From positions 36,004 to 43,080 of the forward strand of contig PAUH01000005.1 of the NCBI GenBank assembly GCA_002712645.1: a DNA stretch of 7,077 nucleotides. The letters are read 5' to 3'. Under the pieces are notes generated by a model. The model was not told the DNA's origin and ran no database searches. It saw only the letters and a program-made list of their open reading frames with translations. The position numbers were made by a program, and so were the translations under genes. Below, one piece after another: positions 5,701 to 7,077 of the stretch; within the stretch, counting starts at the first letter, position 1, and each line of letters opens with the position of its first letter. The DNA is from Methanobacteriota archaeon (GTDB taxonomy: Archaea; Thermoplasmatota; Poseidoniia; Poseidoniales; Thalassarchaeaceae).

Positions 5701-7077
5701 CGGAGCAGACTCTCCTGACGAAGACGGCAATGGGGTGCCCGACATCTACGAATGGAGCGATCCTCGCGTAGATCCCAGCCAGTACTACAGTGCTATAGGC
5801 AGTGCAAACTCAAATGTCAAGATCGTCAAATACTACAGTGGAGCCACTCTTGAGGGGCAAGTCGTACTCGAGTCAGGCGAACCTGTACCCAATGCACGGA
5901 TACTCGTCGAGAGAGATGCATTCAGCGGAGAAGGGCAGGAAGATTCCGACCCTCGAACGTACTGGATTCCCATCGTCTCCGAAGTCGCTGATGACGAGGG
6001 CCGATTCACAGCCACAGTTCCTGCTGGAAAGATACGGGTCTCTGCATTCTATGGCGCAGTAGACAACACAGCTGTCAGAGCACAGATTCAATCGGGCGCA
6101 TTTGAAATGCTATCTGACATCACAAGGGAGCAAACCGACTCTGAAGATCGCAATATCAACCCAATCACCGCAATTCTGGGAGGGGTGGCCGGAGCCACAT
6201 ACATCGGCGCATCCTCATTGATGGTATCAGGAGAACAAGGCCATAGCGGGGGAGAGGCACTCATCTCGACTACAATCACTGTGCCGTCCGCAACTGCAAC
6301 GGGACAACTCCAGTGGACTGGCGAGCCCTCATTCAACGGGGAGCCAATCGCTGACGCGACAGTGGTACTCAAGCCATCTGACCCAGAAGCAACACACCAA
6401 GGCTACTCAATATCGACCTCGTCGGGATCGATAGAAGGAGAAGGATTGTACTTCCAAGGCGACGGAACAGCCACTTTCGACGGCACAGGGTCCTTCGAGT
6501 CACCTCTGCCCGCTACAGCCGTCGAGTTCACAGGAACCCTCAGTCAGACTCTGAGAAACAATCAGTCAGTAACTGGCACTGGAACATTCGAAGGGAAAGG
6601 AACATTCGTCGGCGAATTGGAATCTAATGATGCAACCAGCCAGTGCACTGAGAACGGCACAATCCCTGATGCAGAGCAAAAATGCATGTTGGACTCTACG
6701 ACATTCCTGTTGGATGGAACATTCAACGGAACGGGGAAATTTGTCTCTGACGGCCAGTCCCTATTCATCAGGCATTATTCCGATGCAACCTTCACTGCAG
6801 CAGGAAAATTCGATGTGAACACCGATGGTGATGGGCCATACGGCACGATCACTGGCGATGGGACATTCCAGGGCGATGGTACATTCAGTGGCCCAATGGT
6901 CAGCGAAGGAACATTCCACTTATCTGGCGCGATACCCGGAGACTATGCGGTGGAAGTATTGCTCAATTCCGGCCAGTCTATCCAAGTTGACGCCCCATTC
7001 ACAATACCGCGCTCATCAACATCTGGAGCACGATCGGTTGATGTATCGGGAATTTTGCTGAATATGTTAATCTCCGA
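1697..7077 (+). CDS. aglB: AglB/STT3-family oligosaccharyltransferase, giant multidomain form; 3' end outside window
   Basis: AglB transfers a glycan from a lipid (dolichol-type) carrier to asparagine in N-x-S/T sequons on the outer face of the cell membrane. The frame runs 1,793 codons without a stop to the window edge, whereas usual archaeal AglB has roughly 600-1,000 residues. Catalytic-core features are all visible: GSDPWY in the first external loop (D381), the second acidic motif ADHDS (D497, D499), STIGE of the TIxE type (T705-E708), the loop arginine in SAGRFIF (R767), and the acceptor-binding WWDYG (935-939). The protein begins with ~335 unassigned residues rich in membrane helices, and after the globular domain it carries an EF-hand-like loop and two transthyretin-like beta domains, the second interrupted by Gly/Phe repeats. 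ATG 1697 is chosen for its GGGTGA site; an alternative ATG at 1640 would add 19 residues. The STT3 assignment is firm, while the roles of the extensions are unknown. Confidence 0.93.
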   Translation, partial: MKDKNDNTDAASLRGILGGPVMLAAALLVFLVAAQISGQNGWMDETNLLALPVVAALGAVVGRISSEHPSARGIDASILMSSLIVASLASTLMIPVVMSLTFLFVALGTHVMVSRGRPMEANFLAGAVIGLHVAILFATTSSLEDAVSDDATRSLLAARFSSMWVVMLFGSVYLTLVLSRTIDRISEKGMMAELPFDPRNKMAHFSAIAVMASAIIPMIWISSISDPVEYEKGAHLGPLWGLFSAAIALFVTFCRSERWNVLASVIALNWIIYTVGRLQDIGVSGFPNALSDSGSYSMILWLLITIWANVGVIMLASRGYIGPMAPLREPSEFRRWWQNHNYAILVGTALVAGLVVRVIWNVIPAMNASVIGEWDLSGGSDPWYMKRIIDYVAVERAHLVFDADRNYPVGGLNPRPPLFSWSLALGGILLSWVADMSLSEAVWWSVESQPAIWGALIVLPVAGMARRFHSPLAGIAAAWLIAFMPGHISHSTFGLADHDSFAMFFLTMGFYWWVRAMIDINQNRLFARTSWNPAYLIAGIRSMWANQRTVMLFATLAGVSFATAGLAWKGFVYAPGIIFLAFSGVAILNLFRGRDTLPITSAMNQMLVTSMLIPLPFYMWPGMNLLSDPSGMAPLIYMLGFTLGLGYVISAARDKPWLLVFTMTATLSGAVLAILYTLQALDLYAGWDILFTGGFYFSKNKVFSTIGEAQAPDRGILFASFGPIVAIAAIGYGLILMWRGGRKENNASFLLGAWIVIASYMSWSAGRFIFNAGPPMAVVGAVGLTSMWVAANPSEFLKHWKKSGVGSPRARFNSTFSASRSRPGVPAVMMILLIVFSQHATYGIDSGIPRGDSASGDVDEAIQGIMPDVLRYEVLGFSVLNSNQYSPDQRCTTGCWYLGTFGPGFNGGGWNMAYDWLANQDTESDFTERPAFLSWWDYGFQALSQGQHPTVADNFQSGIPVTGNTLLSHSQEDVLALMIMNSLRIGGVSDESNLEVLDSYLGENQIRELERIHSMTSDDVEKRSLAIIHSDGEVQLLRGAYLADSGLPSKFGWFVTDQGEIVGERLDNADDAMALFNDTRGSSSPFSSTPSHYLIGDHRYTADLIEDFDDLSTGIHRTNARLAVGRAFITHVLDLDQIVDLLGELSSIGWEVQTFQGRIGETVERNTEVRYFAIDDRLYPLGGLFYEDYSYHGGQTTGIFYAPTTLAGLDPEDYISSSYLTKRGDGPIIPRTSGEYEQEYLDDIVRQQSGAITDPNQIISLEDIDYIQQPAFFDTFLARIYVGYGTSTLGLDSGASGQPGPTWARPGTPSTPLSNSYALPGAMMNHFVIANYHDDGADSPDEDGNGVPDIYEWSDPRVDPSQYYSAIGSANSNVKIVKYYSGATLEGQVVLESGEPVPNARILVERDAFSGEGQEDSDPRTYWIPIVSEVADDEGRFTATVPAGKIRVSAFYGAVDNTAVRAQIQSGAFEMLSDITREQTDSEDRNINPITAILGGVAGATYIGASSLMVSGEQGHSGGEALISTTITVPSATATGQLQWTGEPSFNGEPIADATVVLKPSDPEATHQGYSISTSSGSIEGEGLYFQGDGTATFDGTGSFESPLPATAVEFTGTLSQTLRNNQSVTGTGTFEGKGTFVGELESNDATSQCTENGTIPDAEQKCMLDSTTFLLDGTFNGTGKFVSDGQSLFIRHYSDATFTAAGKFDVNTDGDGPYGTITGDGTFQGDGTFSGPMVSEGTFHLSGAIPGDYAVEVLLNSGQSIQVDAPFTIPRSSTSGARSVDVSGILLNMLIS
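2720..4225 (+). other. STT3 membrane catalytic core of AglB (residues ~342-843)
   Basis: This segment corresponds to the multi-helix membrane domain that binds the metal ion and the lipid-linked glycan. The first external loop holds GSDPWYMKR with D381, followed by YPVGGLNPRPPLFSW. The second acidic motif is GLADHDSF (D497-H498-D499), in the position where family members have D-x-D or D-x-H metal ligands. The large fifth loop has KVFSTIGEAQAPD with the TIxE glutamate E708, and SAGRFIF supplies R767, equivalent to the loop arginine seen in PglB and AglB structures. The last helix lies at ~824-843, after which the chain leaves the membrane. Nothing essential appears lost, so the enzyme is predicted to be active. 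Confidence 0.85.
4499..4513 (+). other. WWDYG acceptor-sequon recognition motif of AglB
   Basis: Residues 935-939 read WWDYG in the context RPAFLSWWDYGFQAL. This motif is nearly invariant in STT3, AglB and PglB and contacts the hydroxyl of the Ser/Thr at the +2 position of the acceptor sequon. It is the strongest single diagnostic of the gene. A second family motif (DK or MI type) usually follows; DVEKRSLAI (from D1019) lies at a plausible distance but its spacing does not fit the D-x-x-K-x-x-x-I/M pattern exactly. Confidence 0.95.
5717..5752 (+). other. EF-hand/TSP3-like calcium-binding loop within AglB
   Basis: Residues 1341-1352 read DEDGNGVPDIYE, with acidic or amide side chains at loop positions 1 (D1341), 3 (D1343), 5 (N1345), 9 (D1349) and 12 (E1352) and glycine at position 6. 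This is the full ligand pattern of a 12-residue EF-hand loop and resembles D-x-D-x-D-G-x-P-D-x-x-E loops of thrombospondin type 3 repeats and related surface proteins. It lies between NHFVIANYH and VKIVKYYSG, two stretches that resemble adjacent strands near the end of the AglB globular domain, so it looks like an insertion in a turn. Calcium binding is inferred from the pattern only. Confidence 0.7.
5843..6076 (+). other. Transthyretin/carboxypeptidase-regulatory-like beta domain 1 of AglB
   Basis: Residues ~1383-1460 follow the pattern of carboxypeptidase-regulatory-like (prealbumin-like) beta sandwiches: ATLEGQVVLESGEPVPNARI at the start, then VADDEGRFTATVPAGKIRVS at the end. These match the family consensus of G-x-V, G-x-P-x-x-x-A-x-V, D-x-x-G-x-F and x-P-x-G-x-x-x-V. 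Such domains usually act as extracellular stalks or carbohydrate-facing modules. The assignment is from the visible pattern, without a profile search. Confidence 0.7.
6290..6973 (+). other. Second transthyretin-like beta domain of AglB, apparently split by the repeat array
   Basis: The first half is at residues 1532-~1575, with ATGQLQWTGEP and GEPIADATVVLKPSD resembling the opening strands of a carboxypeptidase-regulatory-like domain. The second half is at ~1736-1759, with SEGTFHLSGAIPGDYAVEVL matching the closing D-x-x-G-x-F-x-x-x-x-x-P-G-x-Y-x-V strands. The Gly/Phe repeats lie exactly between the halves, where a short turn is normal. The last repeat-like unit (GTF at 1738-1740) doubles as the G-x-F strand of the domain, which suggests the array grew by duplicating that strand. 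The split-domain reading is inference. Confidence 0.5.
6431..6919 (+). repeat. Gly-Thr-Phe-x-Gly hexapeptide-type repeats in the AglB C-terminal region
   Basis: Residues ~1579-1741 contain many copies of a six-residue unit approximating G-T-F-x-G-x. Examples are FQGDGTATFDGTGSF, TGTGTFEGKGTFVG, LDGTFNGTGKF and TGDGTFQGDGTFSG. At the DNA level GG(A/G/T)ACATTC recurs starting at 6581, 6599, 6716, 6860, 6878 and 6908; the pairs 6581/6599 and 6860/6878 are spaced exactly 18 bases, and 6716 to 6860 is eight 18-base units. Glycine codons vary between copies while Phe TTC and Thr ACA in these units are constant, so the array looks old and maintained at protein level. Two cysteines (C1650, C1663) and three N-glycosylation sequons (N1622, N1653, N1677) lie in or between the units. 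A beta-solenoid or extended beta structure is plausible but unproven. Confidence 0.75.

Overview
The window carries three genes, all on the + strand and closely spaced. In order they are the 3' end of carS (ether-lipid CDP-archaeol synthase), a complete purD (glycinamide ribonucleotide synthetase), and the first ~5.4 kb of a very large aglB/STT3-type oligosaccharyltransferase gene that is still open at the right edge. No RNA gene, CRISPR array, insertion sequence or origin was recognised, and almost all bases are coding.

The organism is an archaeon: CarS makes the archaeal lipid intermediate CDP-archaeol, AglB-type oligosaccharyltransferase is the archaeal N-glycosylation enzyme, and the start regions carry archaeal-style GGAG/GGTGA ribosome-binding sites. 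Balanced base composition and an oversized AglB with beta-sandwich and Gly/Phe repeat extensions would suit a marine Thermoplasmatota lineage such as Poseidoniales (Marine Group II). That placement is inference from general familiarity and has not been tested.

Layout: 3-284 is the C-terminal half of CarS. 323-1612 is PurD; its reading frame is open from an ATG at 284 that overlaps the carS stop, but the better start is 323. 1613-1696 is an 84-base spacer with a clear GGGTGA ribosome-binding site and at most a weak TATA-like element. 1697-7077 is AglB, at least 1,793 residues with no stop in the window.

The AglB protein reads as modules in order: an unassigned membrane extension with about nine or ten hydrophobic segments (residues ~1-335); a conventional STT3 membrane core with its acidic, TIxE and arginine motifs (~342-843); the globular domain with the WWDYG acceptor-sequon motif (935-939); an EF-hand-like calcium loop (1341-1352); a first transthyretin/carboxypeptidase-regulatory-like domain (~1383-1460); and a second such domain (~1532-1759) that appears split by a ~160-residue run of G-T-F-x-G-x repeats. 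CarS and AglB both act at the membrane on isoprenoid-based lipids, while PurD is a soluble purine enzyme, so the clustering need not mean shared function. The most notable content is the architecture of this oligosaccharyltransferase; I see no separate undescribed multi-gene system.
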